DNA of 5,688 bases from an uncultured Ruminococcus sp. Its GTDB lineage: Bacteria; Bacillota; Clostridia; Oscillospirales; Acutalibacteraceae. Below the pieces are notes generated by a model, which was given only the letters and a program-made list of their open reading frames with translations, did no database searches and had not been told where the DNA came from. Within the stretch, counting starts at the first letter, position 1. Each line of letters opens with the position of its first letter. Made by a program: the position numbers and the translations under genes. Positions 1 through 5,346 of the stretch are shown one piece after another. The DNA is taken from positions 1-5,688 of the forward strand of contig CATOLC010000058.1 in assembly GCA_951800855.1 (NCBI GenBank), given 5' to 3'.

Positions 1-320
1 TTTCCATGGAAAACAGGAGAAACCACATCTATTGGAATCTGCCAAATTGAGCCTTGGCTTAAAACCGTTATGCCCTTTGTGGAAGAATCCGGCGAAATGA
101 AGGCTTTTTGTTTATTTTGGTCATTTTCCCATTCCCCACTGGAAATTTTATCCACATCTCCTTCGCATAAATACCATTCACCCTTTTTAGTTATACCTAT
201 TATGAATAAATTGTACTTTTCTGCAGAAAAATTTTTTATAATCGCCGAAGCAGAAACTCTTGAAACTTCGTGTTCAGATGACTTCCCTCCGAATAAAACC
301 GCAATATTAAGTTTGTTCAT
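1..320 (-). CDS. ddl: D-alanine--D-alanine ligase, N-terminal part (cut by window edge)
   Basis: Ddl is a cytoplasmic ATP-grasp enzyme that joins two D-alanines to make the dipeptide that ends the peptidoglycan stem peptide. The visible 106 residues are the N-terminal substrate domain. Residues 7-20 read AVLFGGKSSEHEVS, the family signature; Glu16 matches the catalytic Glu15 of E. coli DdlB. The last complete codons read VFHG, matching the 'LHG' that precedes the conserved GEDG loop, with His105 matching E. coli His63. A KKGEWYL stretch near residues 50-56 is typical of clostridial Ddl. The ATP-grasp core lies outside the window. The ATG at 318-320 is chosen because the start aligns with the family and an AGGAGAG site lies 10 bases upstream (331-337). 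The gene is transcribed away from the rest of the window. An open plus-strand frame across the same DNA is only its antisense shadow. Confidence 0.93.
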   Translation of the reverse strand, partial: MNKLNIAVLFGGKSSEHEVSRVSASAIIKNFSAEKYNLFIIGITKKGEWYLCEGDVDKISSGEWENDQNKQKAFISPDSSTKGITVLSQGSIWQIPIDVVSPVFHG

Positions 321-437
321 TAAAAATTCACTCTCCTATAAAATTTGCATAGTCTTTAAATTAGTGTTAATAATATCAATATTGGAAATTTTATTAAAAC
401 TTTTAGACTCTTCAACAATACTATGCCTTTATATATA

Positions 438-466
438 ATATTAACACAGCCCGACCATAGGTTCAA
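438..466 (-). promoter_or_regulatory. Candidate sigma-A promoter for ddl
   Basis: Read on the minus strand there is TTGAAC (461-466), a 17-base spacer, and TAATAT (438-443), with TG one base before the -10 (extended -10). Each hexamer matches 4 of 6 consensus bases. It would start a ddl leader of about 110 bases. A second, weaker candidate (TTGTTG, 16 bases, TAATAA) lies closer to the gene. Placement is from sequence only. Confidence 0.5.
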
Positions 467-509
467 TGATAAAAATGTAAAAATTTATCGTTTTTGAGCA
501 ATATTACTA

Positions 510-538
510 TTGACAAGATGAAGAACAATAAATATAAT
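510..538 (+). promoter_or_regulatory. Consensus sigma-A promoter for the basic protein and probably yqeG
   Basis: TTGACA (510-515), an exact 17-base spacer, and TATAAT (533-538): both hexamers are perfect. Transcription should start near 545, giving a 5' leader of about 50 bases. The leader holds a small hairpin (TGTAT/ATACA, 566-579, four-base loop) directly before the Shine-Dalgarno site. No obvious operator overlaps the hexamers, so strong constitutive expression is the simplest reading. Confidence 0.85.
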
Positions 539-581
539 TAGTTTTGTATAAAATAAACTAATATGTGTATTCATATACAGT

Positions 582-586
582 GGGGG
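582..586 (+). promoter_or_regulatory. Shine-Dalgarno site that sets the start at 595
   Basis: A GGGGG run followed by A ends 7-8 bases before ATG 595. It supports this ATG over the in-frame GTG at 565, which has no site and lies in the leader hairpin. Confidence 0.65.
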
Positions 587-594
587 AATACAAA

Positions 595-951
595 ATGGAA
601 GAAAACAGCACACCTAATTTGTCAGCACAGGGTACTACCGAACAGAGCACTGGTTCTATTAACACAGAGCCGGTTCTTGATAACGTGGGCCAATTGAAAG
701 AAAACAGCCCAATTAATAATGTTCCATCTAGGAAAAAACAATCTAAAAGCCGGCAAAGTAGCGATTCTGAAAATGAAAATATTACGTTCAAGAAAAAACT
801 CTTCGCTTGGAAAAGAATTGGTACAGAAAAAGCTAGAGAAGCCCGTAAAAGAGGAGAATTCGTTCCTAAACCAGTTAAACGCAGAAAAAAATCTGAAGCT
901 GCTCGTAAACAAAGGCAACGCAGACATTCTTGGGGAAGAAATAGCTTTTAA
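595..951 (+). CDS. Hypothetical small, strongly basic protein (118 aa)
   Basis: I do not recognise this protein. Residues 1-44 are polar and Ser/Thr/Asn/Gln-rich with mild acidity and look disordered. From about residue 45 onward the chain is extremely basic: roughly 27 Lys/Arg against about 7 Asp/Glu, with clusters such as FKKKLFAWKR, KAREARKRGEF and KPVKRRKK, and an Arg-rich tail ending RRHSWGRNSF. There is no signal peptide, membrane segment or cysteine. Charge and composition suggest binding to RNA, DNA or the ribosome, but that is inference. It is the first gene after a perfect sigma-A promoter, and yqeG follows after 80 bases with no terminator between them, so co-transcription is likely. 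Start choice: ATG 595 has a GGGGGA site, and the upstream GTG has none. The two-part composition supports a real gene, because noise would not concentrate charge this way. Confidence 0.75.
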   Translation: MEENSTPNLSAQGTTEQSTGSINTEPVLDNVGQLKENSPINNVPSRKKQSKSRQSSDSENENITFKKKLFAWKRIGTEKAREARKRGEFVPKPVKRRKKSEAARKQRQRRHSWGRNSF

Positions 952-1020
952 ATAAGCTATATCAATTTAGGTTTGTAACAAAAATTAGAGATTTATTGAA
1001 ACGCTTTTATGTATTAAATT

Positions 1021-1026
1021 GGGGGA
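1021..1026 (+). promoter_or_regulatory. Shine-Dalgarno site that sets the yqeG start at 1032
   Basis: GGGGGA lies 5 bases before ATG 1032. It argues against the in-frame TTG at 996, which would add 12 residues not expected in YqeG. The stretch GGGGGAATA is shared with the site of the preceding gene. Confidence 0.7.
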
Positions 1027-1031
1027 ATAAA

Positions 1032-1523
1032 ATGTCTCTTTTTTATCCTGATTTACTTATTGCAAAAATAACAGATATTAGTTATGATATGCTATATAAG
1101 TTAGATATTAAAACTATTCTTCTGGATGTAGATGACACTATTTCACCCAAAGGTGCAAGCTCGATATCTAAAGAAATATTAGAGTGGATTAATATTATAA
1201 AAAGTCACTCTGTTGGTTTGGTTATACTATCCAATAATTCTCTAAGTAGAGTAAAAAGCCTTTCACAAAAAATTGAAGTCCCATGCATATGCAGGTCTAT
1301 GAAACCTTTTCCCTGGAGCATTCATAAAGCTATGAAATTAGTCTCTGCTGATAAATCGAAAACTGCTATTATTGGAGATCAAATCTTTACAGACGTATTG
1401 GCAGCAAAATTATCTGGAATTAAATCCATATTGGTTGAACCTATGGATATGGATGGTGATTTTATGTTAAAATTTAAAAGAAAGCTGGAATGTTTAATAA
1501 AAAGCAGATGGTCAAAGCAATAA
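1032..1523 (+). CDS. yqeG: YqeG family HAD-type phosphatase (163 aa)
   Basis: A cytoplasmic haloacid dehalogenase-superfamily phosphatase of the YqeG type; the physiological substrate is not established. All four HAD motifs are visible. Motif I is DVDDT at 32-36 (Asp32 nucleophile, Asp34 general acid/base), motif II is LSNNS around Ser67, motif III is Lys91 in MKPFP, and motif IV is GDQIFTDV at 115-122 with Asp116 and Asp121 for magnesium. The N-terminal FYPDLL stretch and the length match B. subtilis YqeG, about 170 residues. There is no signal peptide or large cap domain, as expected for this small family. It sits between the basic protein gene and ireB, not in the yqeG-yqeH-aro-nadD cluster known from Bacillus. 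Ninety-three bases separate it from ireB. The catalytic set looks complete, so an active enzyme is likely. Confidence 0.9.
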   Translation: MSLFYPDLLIAKITDISYDMLYKLDIKTILLDVDDTISPKGASSISKEILEWINIIKSHSVGLVILSNNSLSRVKSLSQKIEVPCICRSMKPFPWSIHKAMKLVSADKSKTAIIGDQIFTDVLAAKLSGIKSILVEPMDMDGDFMLKFKRKLECLIKSRWSKQ

Positions 1524-1578
1524 ATGCTTTAAATTTATAGTTAATAATTCAGCAGAGAGTTTTTATTTATAATTTAGA

Positions 1579-1584
1579 TATAAT
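1579..1584 (+). promoter_or_regulatory. Possible -10 element before ireB
   Basis: A perfect TATAAT lies 32 bases before the ireB start, but no recognisable -35 hexamer sits 16-18 bases upstream and there is no TG extension. In DNA this AT-rich such a match can arise by chance. ireB may instead be read from the upstream promoter at 510. Confidence 0.25.
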
Positions 1585-1616
1585 TATTATATAAATTAAA
1601 TACTGGAGGTGTTTTT

Positions 1617-1862
1617 ATGAATGACAAAACTATAATGTTTCCTTTGAATAATGACAAAGGTCAAAATTTAAGACATACCCTCTTTGAAGTTTATCAAGCA
1701 CTGGCAGAAAAGGGATATAGCCCTATTAGCCAAATTGTAGGATACTTAATTTCTGGAGATCCAACTTATATAACCAATCATAAAAACGCTCGAACTAATA
1801 TGACAAAATTAGACAGAGATGAATTATTAAAAATTCTTATAAAATTTTATTTAAGTAATTAA
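1617..1862 (+). CDS. ireB: IreB family regulatory phosphoprotein (UPF0297, 81 aa)
   Basis: Small cytoplasmic protein of the IreB/YrzL family. In Enterococcus faecalis IreB is phosphorylated by the PASTA-domain Ser/Thr kinase IreK and acts negatively in cephalosporin resistance, linking it to cell-wall stress. Family hallmarks are clear: [20 protein letters not shown] at about 25-44, then SGDPTYI (46-52), the N..AR segment, and a C-terminal [13 protein letters not shown]. Length is typical (80-90 residues). Thr5 in the N-terminal tail lines up with the Thr7 phosphosite of E. faecalis IreB. A GGAGGT site (1605-1610) lies 6 bases before ATG 1617. In many Firmicutes ireB is followed by ruvX and yrzB; here the next gene is feoB on the opposite strand, so ireB ends its transcription unit. 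Confidence 0.93.
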   Translation: MNDKTIMFPLNNDKGQNLRHTLFEVYQALAEKGYSPISQIVGYLISGDPTYITNHKNARTNMTKLDRDELLKILIKFYLSN

Positions 1863-1872
1863 TGTTTTGTTT

Positions 1873-3969
1873 TTATATCTTATTAATTAATAACGAAACC
1901 AAATTAATCGATTGGCAAACAGTAAAACAAACAAGTATCCCTATTACTGTGGGTATTAGGAAGGATAAAACTGTCCATTTTATGCTTGCGGTCTCTTTTT
2001 TTATTGTCCAAAGAGTCGTTCCGCATGGAAAATGCAGCAAAGAAAAAAGCATTGTGCAAATTGCCGTTTTATATGTCCATCCGTTTGTAATAAGTAAATT
2101 CCTAAGTTCGCTTAAATTTTCAAGGTTCATGATATTTCCCGTAGATAAGTAACTCATTATAATTATTGGAACCACAATTTCATTAGCCGGAAAGCCTAAA
2201 ATAAACGCTAATAAAATAACCCCATCTAAACCTATAAGACGTGCAAATGGGTCCAAAAAAGACGAACAATACGATAAAATCTTAACTCCGTTAATTTGAA
2301 TATTAGCCATGAGCCAAATTACAAGACCTGCTGGTATTGCTATTGTCACAGCTCTTCCCAAGACAAAAATAGTTCTATCCAGCAGTGAACGCATTAAAAT
2401 CTTCCCGACTTGGGGGCTTCTATACGGGGGCAATTCCAGTATAAATGATGACGGAACGCCTCTTAAAAGTGTTTTTGAAAGAATTGACGAAATAAGGAAC
2501 GTAAAAAAAATTCCTAAAAGTATTACAGCCGTCAGAATGAGCGAAGAACCCAAAAAGCTAAATGGAAACGGTATCCATGCAACAAAAAACATCATTATTA
2601 CTGCTGTTAAAGTGGGTATTCTTCCATTACAAGGTACAAAATTATTTGTAATAATTGCTATAAGACGTTCTCTCGGTGAATCAATTATTCTGCATCCTGT
2701 AACTCCACATGCATTGCAACCGAACCCCATGCACATAGTTAATGCCTGTTTACCATGAGCTCCCGCATCTTTAAAAAATTTATCCAGATTAAATGCTGCT
2801 CTTGGAAGATATCCCACATCTTCCAAAAAAGTAAAAATAGGGAAAAATATCGCCATAGGAGGTAACATTACAGATACAACCCATGCTAGTGTCCTATATA
2901 TCCCCATAACAAAAAGGTTATTTATCCAACTAGGTATGCCTATGTTCCCAAAAAACTCAGCTAACTTATCCTGAATCCAAAATAAACCGGATGCTATTAT
3001 TTCTGAAGGATAATTTGCCCCGCTTATCGTAAGCCAGAATATCACCGTTAAGGCAAAAAGCATAACCGGAATTCCTGTAATCTTTGATGTTAAAATTTTA
3101 TCTATAAGCCGGTCTTTTTTGTTATATTTTTCACTTTCTAGTTTTACGCAAATTTTGTATATAGTCTCTGCTTTATGTACAATTTCAGAAGTTATTTTAT
3201 CTCGCAAAAAATTTGTATCATTTGTTTTTTGCAATAGTTTTTTTCTCTCTTCAGAGGCAATTAAAACTACATCCTTATTTATTACTCCTTCTTCTAAATG
3301 ATTTTTTAATTTATCTAAAATGTTTCCCTCCTGGTCAAGCATTCTGAGACTCAGCCACCGTGCATCAACAATTGTTTTTATCTTAGAAGACACCAGCTTT
3401 TCAATTCTTTGTATTGATTCTTCTATAAAATCTCCGTAATTAATTTTTACCTTGAAGGTTTTTCTCTCTTTTTTACAAATTTTTCGAGCTTCCTCCATAA
3501 GTTCGGTTAACCCTTCTCCTTTTCTTGCATTTGTCCCCACCACAGGGACACCCAGTTGAAGAGATAATTCGTCTAAATCAATATGTATTCTTTTTTTCTT
3601 CGCCTCGTCCAATAAGTTTACACAAATTACAACGTTTGTGGTTATTTCCAGAATCTGAAGTGCTAAATTTAAATTTCTTTCCAAAGCCGTTGCATCTTCC
3701 ACCGAGCTTGCCATCAGAGAATATGTCCCCGGTATATCAACAAGCTTAAAGCATTCTCCTTTGTAAAAATATTCACCTTTGGCATTTTCCACGGTTTTCC
3801 CCGGCCAATTACCTGTGTGTTGTCTTAGTCCAGTCAAAGCATTAAAAACTGTGCTCTTCCCTACATTTGGGTTACCTGCAACGGCAACTATATGCGATTT
3901 ACTTTTTTTCTCTATTCCATTTTTCTGTGTTATTTGTGTTGCTATTTCCTGTAAATCCGTTAGCCACAT
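1873..3969 (-). CDS. feoB: Ferrous iron transport protein B (FeoB, 698 aa)
   Basis: Inner-membrane Fe(II) importer with a cytoplasmic G domain. G1 is GNPNVGKS (32-39), switch Thr59 follows in the NWPGKTVE stretch, G3 is DIPG (78-81), G4 is NLLD (118-121) and G5 is near TNARKGEG (146-153). A charged helical stretch (about 155-290) matches the GDI domain. The membrane part starts near residue 299 and carries the conserved LPRAAF segment (388-393), the gate motif GFGCNACG (415-422), SPRERL (431-436) and VPCNGR (445-450), with FPCGTT near the C-terminus (Cys649). Length fits clostridial FeoB, somewhat shorter than the 773 residues of E. coli. ATG 3967-3969 is chosen because AAGGTGAT (3976-3983) lies 6 bases upstream; a longer in-frame start would overlap feoA and add 22 atypical residues. 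feoA lies 29 bases upstream on the same strand. Confidence 0.96.
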   Translation of the reverse strand: MWLTDLQEIATQITQKNGIEKKSKSHIVAVAGNPNVGKSTVFNALTGLRQHTGNWPGKTVENAKGEYFYKGECFKLVDIPGTYSLMASSVEDATALERNLNLALQILEITTNVVICVNLLDEAKKKRIHIDLDELSLQLGVPVVGTNARKGEGLTELMEEARKICKKERKTFKVKINYGDFIEESIQRIEKLVSSKIKTIVDARWLSLRMLDQEGNILDKLKNHLEEGVINKDVVLIASEERKKLLQKTNDTNFLRDKITSEIVHKAETIYKICVKLESEKYNKKDRLIDKILTSKITGIPVMLFALTVIFWLTISGANYPSEIIASGLFWIQDKLAEFFGNIGIPSWINNLFVMGIYRTLAWVVSVMLPPMAIFFPIFTFLEDVGYLPRAAFNLDKFFKDAGAHGKQALTMCMGFGCNACGVTGCRIIDSPRERLIAIITNNFVPCNGRIPTLTAVIMMFFVAWIPFPFSFLGSSLILTAVILLGIFFTFLISSILSKTLLRGVPSSFILELPPYRSPQVGKILMRSLLDRTIFVLGRAVTIAIPAGLVIWLMANIQINGVKILSYCSSFLDPFARLIGLDGVILLAFILGFPANEIVVPIIIMSYLSTGNIMNLENLSELRNLLITNGWTYKTAICTMLFSLLHFPCGTTLWTIKKETASIKWTVLSFLIPTVIGILVCFTVCQSINLVSLLINKI

Positions 3970-3975
3970 AAATAT

Positions 3976-3983
3976 ATCACCTT
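3976..3983 (-). promoter_or_regulatory. Shine-Dalgarno site that sets the feoB start
   Basis: AAGGTGAT on the minus strand, 6 bases before ATG 3969, within the 29-base feoA-feoB gap. A similar AAGGTGAT also occurs before feoA (4251-4258). Confidence 0.8.
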
Positions 3984-3998
3984 CAAAAAATACTATAA

Positions 3999-4238
3999 TT
4001 AGTTTAAGGATTTTACAATTATTTTTCTTGCACATTCGCTTCTAAGAGCAATAACAATTCCCCTCAAAAAATATGCCGTCGGGTCTCCTGACGGACTTTT
4101 ACATAGTACCTCTATCTTGGTTCCTTGAATAATTCCTAAATCAAGCAGCCTTCTTCTTTCGCTCCCTGACGCAATAAGCGAGCACACTATACATTTTTTA
4201 TTGATTTCAAGCTCATTAAGAGACACAATATTTTTCAT
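3999..4238 (-). CDS. feoA: Ferrous iron transport protein A (FeoA, 79 aa)
   Basis: Small cytoplasmic SH3-like protein that works with FeoB in ferrous iron uptake, probably by contacting its G domain. The FeoA core is plain: RRLLDLGI (29-36), QGTKIEVL (38-45), SPSGDPTAYFLRG (48-60), IALR (63-66) and a C-terminal ARKIIV (70-75). Length is typical (75-85 residues). Four cysteines (16, 19, 46, 69) are present, but they are not a family hallmark that I know of. The ATG at 4236-4238 follows GAGG (4247-4250) by 8 bases, with a second purine-rich site just beyond. It is the first gene of a two-gene feoA-feoB operon. Iron-dependent repression is expected from the family, but I do not see a convincing Fur box upstream. 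Confidence 0.95.
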   Translation of the reverse strand: MKNIVSLNELEINKKCIVCSLIASGSERRRLLDLGIIQGTKIEVLCKSPSGDPTAYFLRGIVIALRSECARKIIVKSLN

Positions 4239-4289
4239 AAGTGTATCCTCATCACCTTCCTAAAAATAGTTTTCTTTCTTCTTGTGGAT

Positions 4290-4320
4290 ATTCTATGTAA
4301 ATAAGGCTAAAAAAGTTCAA
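4290..4320 (-). promoter_or_regulatory. Tentative feoAB promoter
   Basis: On the minus strand TTGAAC (4315-4320) precedes TAGAAT (4290-4295) by 19 bases. The -10 matches 5 of 6 positions but the spacer is longer than ideal. If it is real, the -35 lies in the centre of the 4302-4340 inverted repeat, and the repeat could act as an operator. Confidence 0.3.
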
Positions 4321-4340
4321 AATTGACTCCTTTAGCCTTA
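4302..4340. repeat. 10-bp perfect inverted repeat upstream of feoA
   Basis: TAAGGCTAAA (4302-4311) and TTTAGCCTTA (4331-4340) are exact reverse complements around a 19-base centre that can itself pair partly (AGTTCAA/TTGACT). Read on the plus strand a T-rich run (TTTGTTTTTATTT) follows, so it could stop antisense transcription; on the minus strand the T-run is poor. It could equally be a protein-binding site. Its function is unresolved. Confidence 0.6.
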
Positions 4341-4368
4341 CTTTGTTTTTATTTGCTAACTATATACT

Positions 4369-4443
4369 TTAGCGAAAATTAGTGATATCTCCAACAGCTA
4401 GCCCTACGAATAGTTCAGCAAAGCAGATTTTTAAAGCCCACAA
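4369..4443 (-). CDS. Possible 24-residue small ORF upstream of feoA
   Basis: Minus-strand frame starting at TTG (4441-4443) and ending at TAA (4369-4371). Its translation contains WALKICFAELF then VGLAVGDITNFR, a coherent amphipathic or hydrophobic peptide. AAGGA stands only 3 bases before the TTG, which is too close for good initiation, and there is no ATG, so translation is doubtful. It could be a leader peptide of the feo operon, a remnant of a longer gene, or part of a dispersed repeat. I do not recognise a family. Confidence refers to being a true expressed gene. Confidence 0.2.
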   Translation of the reverse strand: MWALKICFAELFVGLAVGDITNFR

Positions 4444-4550
4444 GGTTCCTTAATCTAAACAATTTAATAACTCTCCAAGTATATACCTATTGAATTAATT
4501 ATACATAGAGGAGCTTTAGTGTAAATTTAATATAAAATTTTAAAAAATGA

Positions 4551-4601
4551 TTGATATATACACATATATATGCCAAAATATGTTCTAAGTGTATATATTA
4601 A
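4551..4601. repeat. Operator-like inverted repeat before the 4641 gene
   Basis: Arms TTGATATATACAC (4551-4563) and GTGTATATATTAA (4589-4601) are complementary at 12 of 13 positions, including ten consecutive base pairs, around a 25-base centre. The right arm contains TATATT, a possible -10. A second small inverted repeat (TTCTAA 4583-4588, TTAGAA 4612-4617) is interleaved. It lies 40 bases before the start codon, so it is either an operator or a leader hairpin. A convincing promoter pair could not be assigned. Confidence 0.5.
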
Positions 4602-4640
4602 ATTATGTATTTTAGAATATTTATAGAAAGGATGATTAAT

Positions 4641-5285
4641 ATGCCAAAGAAAAACCATTATTACATGTCTAAAAAAGTTTCAGATTTAGTCAAGGCCTAT
4701 CAGGCTATTGGTAAAGAAGAAACGAAGAAATTAGAAGAGGCTGGAAACGCAATAAAAGAAAACACTATTAGAGTTACTCTTTTTGTCGATGGGGATGATA
4801 GTTTTTTTGTTAGAAATGATAAGTTTTTAAAGTGGAAAAAACCCCTTGATACTCTGTCTGATAGCGATATTCTTGTAGTGAGTCATGGCCTCCCTAATAT
4901 GAACAGTAAGCATAAGCTGATAGGCTTTGGCAAGGAAGCTTTGTGCTCTTATCTTGAATTTAAAAACAATAGAAAAAAATATCTTGATATAGCGTGTCCC
5001 GACATTCGGAATGAACTGCAGGACGGTCGGGCTTATGTATTAGATAATTCAACTGTCAAAGTCGGAAGTGGATATATAGATTTCTTTGTAATCAAAGCCG
5101 AAGCGAACAACATTAAAAACCTGAAAGTAGCTGACTTTGTGGCAGAGGCTTTCATACGGAACACGGGAACTCTGTGCCATACCTTTTTGAACGATATTAA
5201 GCATAAAAAATCTTCGTCTTTAACCCCGGAAGAACATGCAAGTCTTATGGGTATATACGCTGACCTCGGGGCTATATTGGGGTAA
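4641..5285 (+). CDS. Hypothetical protein, 214 aa; possible caspase-like (clan CD) His/Cys pattern
   Basis: I do not recognise this protein by overall sequence. It is soluble-looking: no signal peptide and no membrane segment. Residues 9-41 are charged and probably helical (SKKVSDLVKAY, EETKKLEEAG). An alpha/beta-type stretch follows: VTLFVDGDD (45-53), DILVVSHG (76-83), KYLDIACPD (113-121), GYIDFFVIKAE (144-154), VADFVAEAFI (163-172). The C-terminus is helical (LTPEEHASLMGIYADLGAILG). The hydrophobic-block then His82-Gly83, and a second block then Ala118-Cys119, resemble the catalytic dyad arrangement of clan CD cysteine peptidases, but this is a pattern match only. ATG 4641 is chosen because AAAGGATG (4627-4634) lies 6 bases upstream; the earlier in-frame ATG at 4605 lacks a site. 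The gene stands alone: 402 bases of spacer before it and a strong terminator 18 bases after it. Confidence 0.85.
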   Translation: MPKKNHYYMSKKVSDLVKAYQAIGKEETKKLEEAGNAIKENTIRVTLFVDGDDSFFVRNDKFLKWKKPLDTLSDSDILVVSHGLPNMNSKHKLIGFGKEALCSYLEFKNNRKKYLDIACPDIRNELQDGRAYVLDNSTVKVGSGYIDFFVIKAEANNIKNLKVADFVAEAFIRNTGTLCHTFLNDIKHKKSSSLTPEEHASLMGIYADLGAILG

Positions 5286-5303
5286 GTAGAACTACAATAA
5301 CGG

Positions 5304-5346
5304 GAGAATACGATGGTTTCTTTTGAGACTATCGTATTTTCTTTTT
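5304..5346 (+). terminator. Intrinsic terminator after the 4641 gene
   Basis: A stem of 14 pairs, AATACGATGGTTTC (5307-5320) with GAGACTATCGTATT (5325-5338), closes a TTTT loop. It includes two G-U pairs and can extend by three pairs (5304-5306 with 5339-5341). The tract TTCTTTTT (5339-5346) follows. Stem plus U-tract just after the stop codon at 5285 is a textbook rho-independent terminator. Confidence 0.92.

Larger units (their letters stand above)
4239..4640. other. 402-base AT-rich intergenic region between feoA and the 4641 gene
   Basis: This divergent spacer should carry promoters for feoAB (minus) and for the 4641 gene (plus). Next to feoA it holds a 10-bp inverted repeat (4302-4340) and a shorter one (4352-4376). 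A possible 24-codon minus-strand ORF lies at 4369-4443, and a 13-base-arm inverted repeat lies before the plus-strand gene (4551-4601). The rest (about 4450-4550) is plain AT-rich sequence. No tRNA fold, riboswitch core or mobile-element gene was recognised. Confidence 0.8.

Noticed and set aside
70..438. Open plus-strand frame of 122 codons
   Set aside because: It is antisense to the clear ddl coding sequence and upstream region, has no ribosome site and shows no recognisable protein features.
468..489. Hairpin GATAAA/TTTATC followed by GTTTTTG
   Set aside because: Only six AT-rich pairs between two divergent promoters with no gene to terminate; too weak to call.
1514..1530. Hairpin AAAGCA/TGCTTT across the yqeG stop codon
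   Set aside because: Six pairs without a U-tract; insufficient for a terminator call.
2309..2758. Long open plus-strand frame inside feoB
   Set aside because: The minus strand codes for conserved FeoB membrane segments and the gate motif throughout; the plus-strand frame is a by-product.
3970..4035. Longer FeoB with 22 extra N-terminal residues
   Set aside because: It would overlap the end of feoA, lacks a good ribosome site, and the extra residues are not typical of FeoB; ATG 3969 has AAGGTGAT at ideal spacing.
4605..4640. Upstream in-frame ATG for the 4641 gene
   Set aside because: No ribosome site precedes it, and it lies in AT-rich leader DNA overlapping an inverted repeat; ATG 4641 has AAAGGATG.
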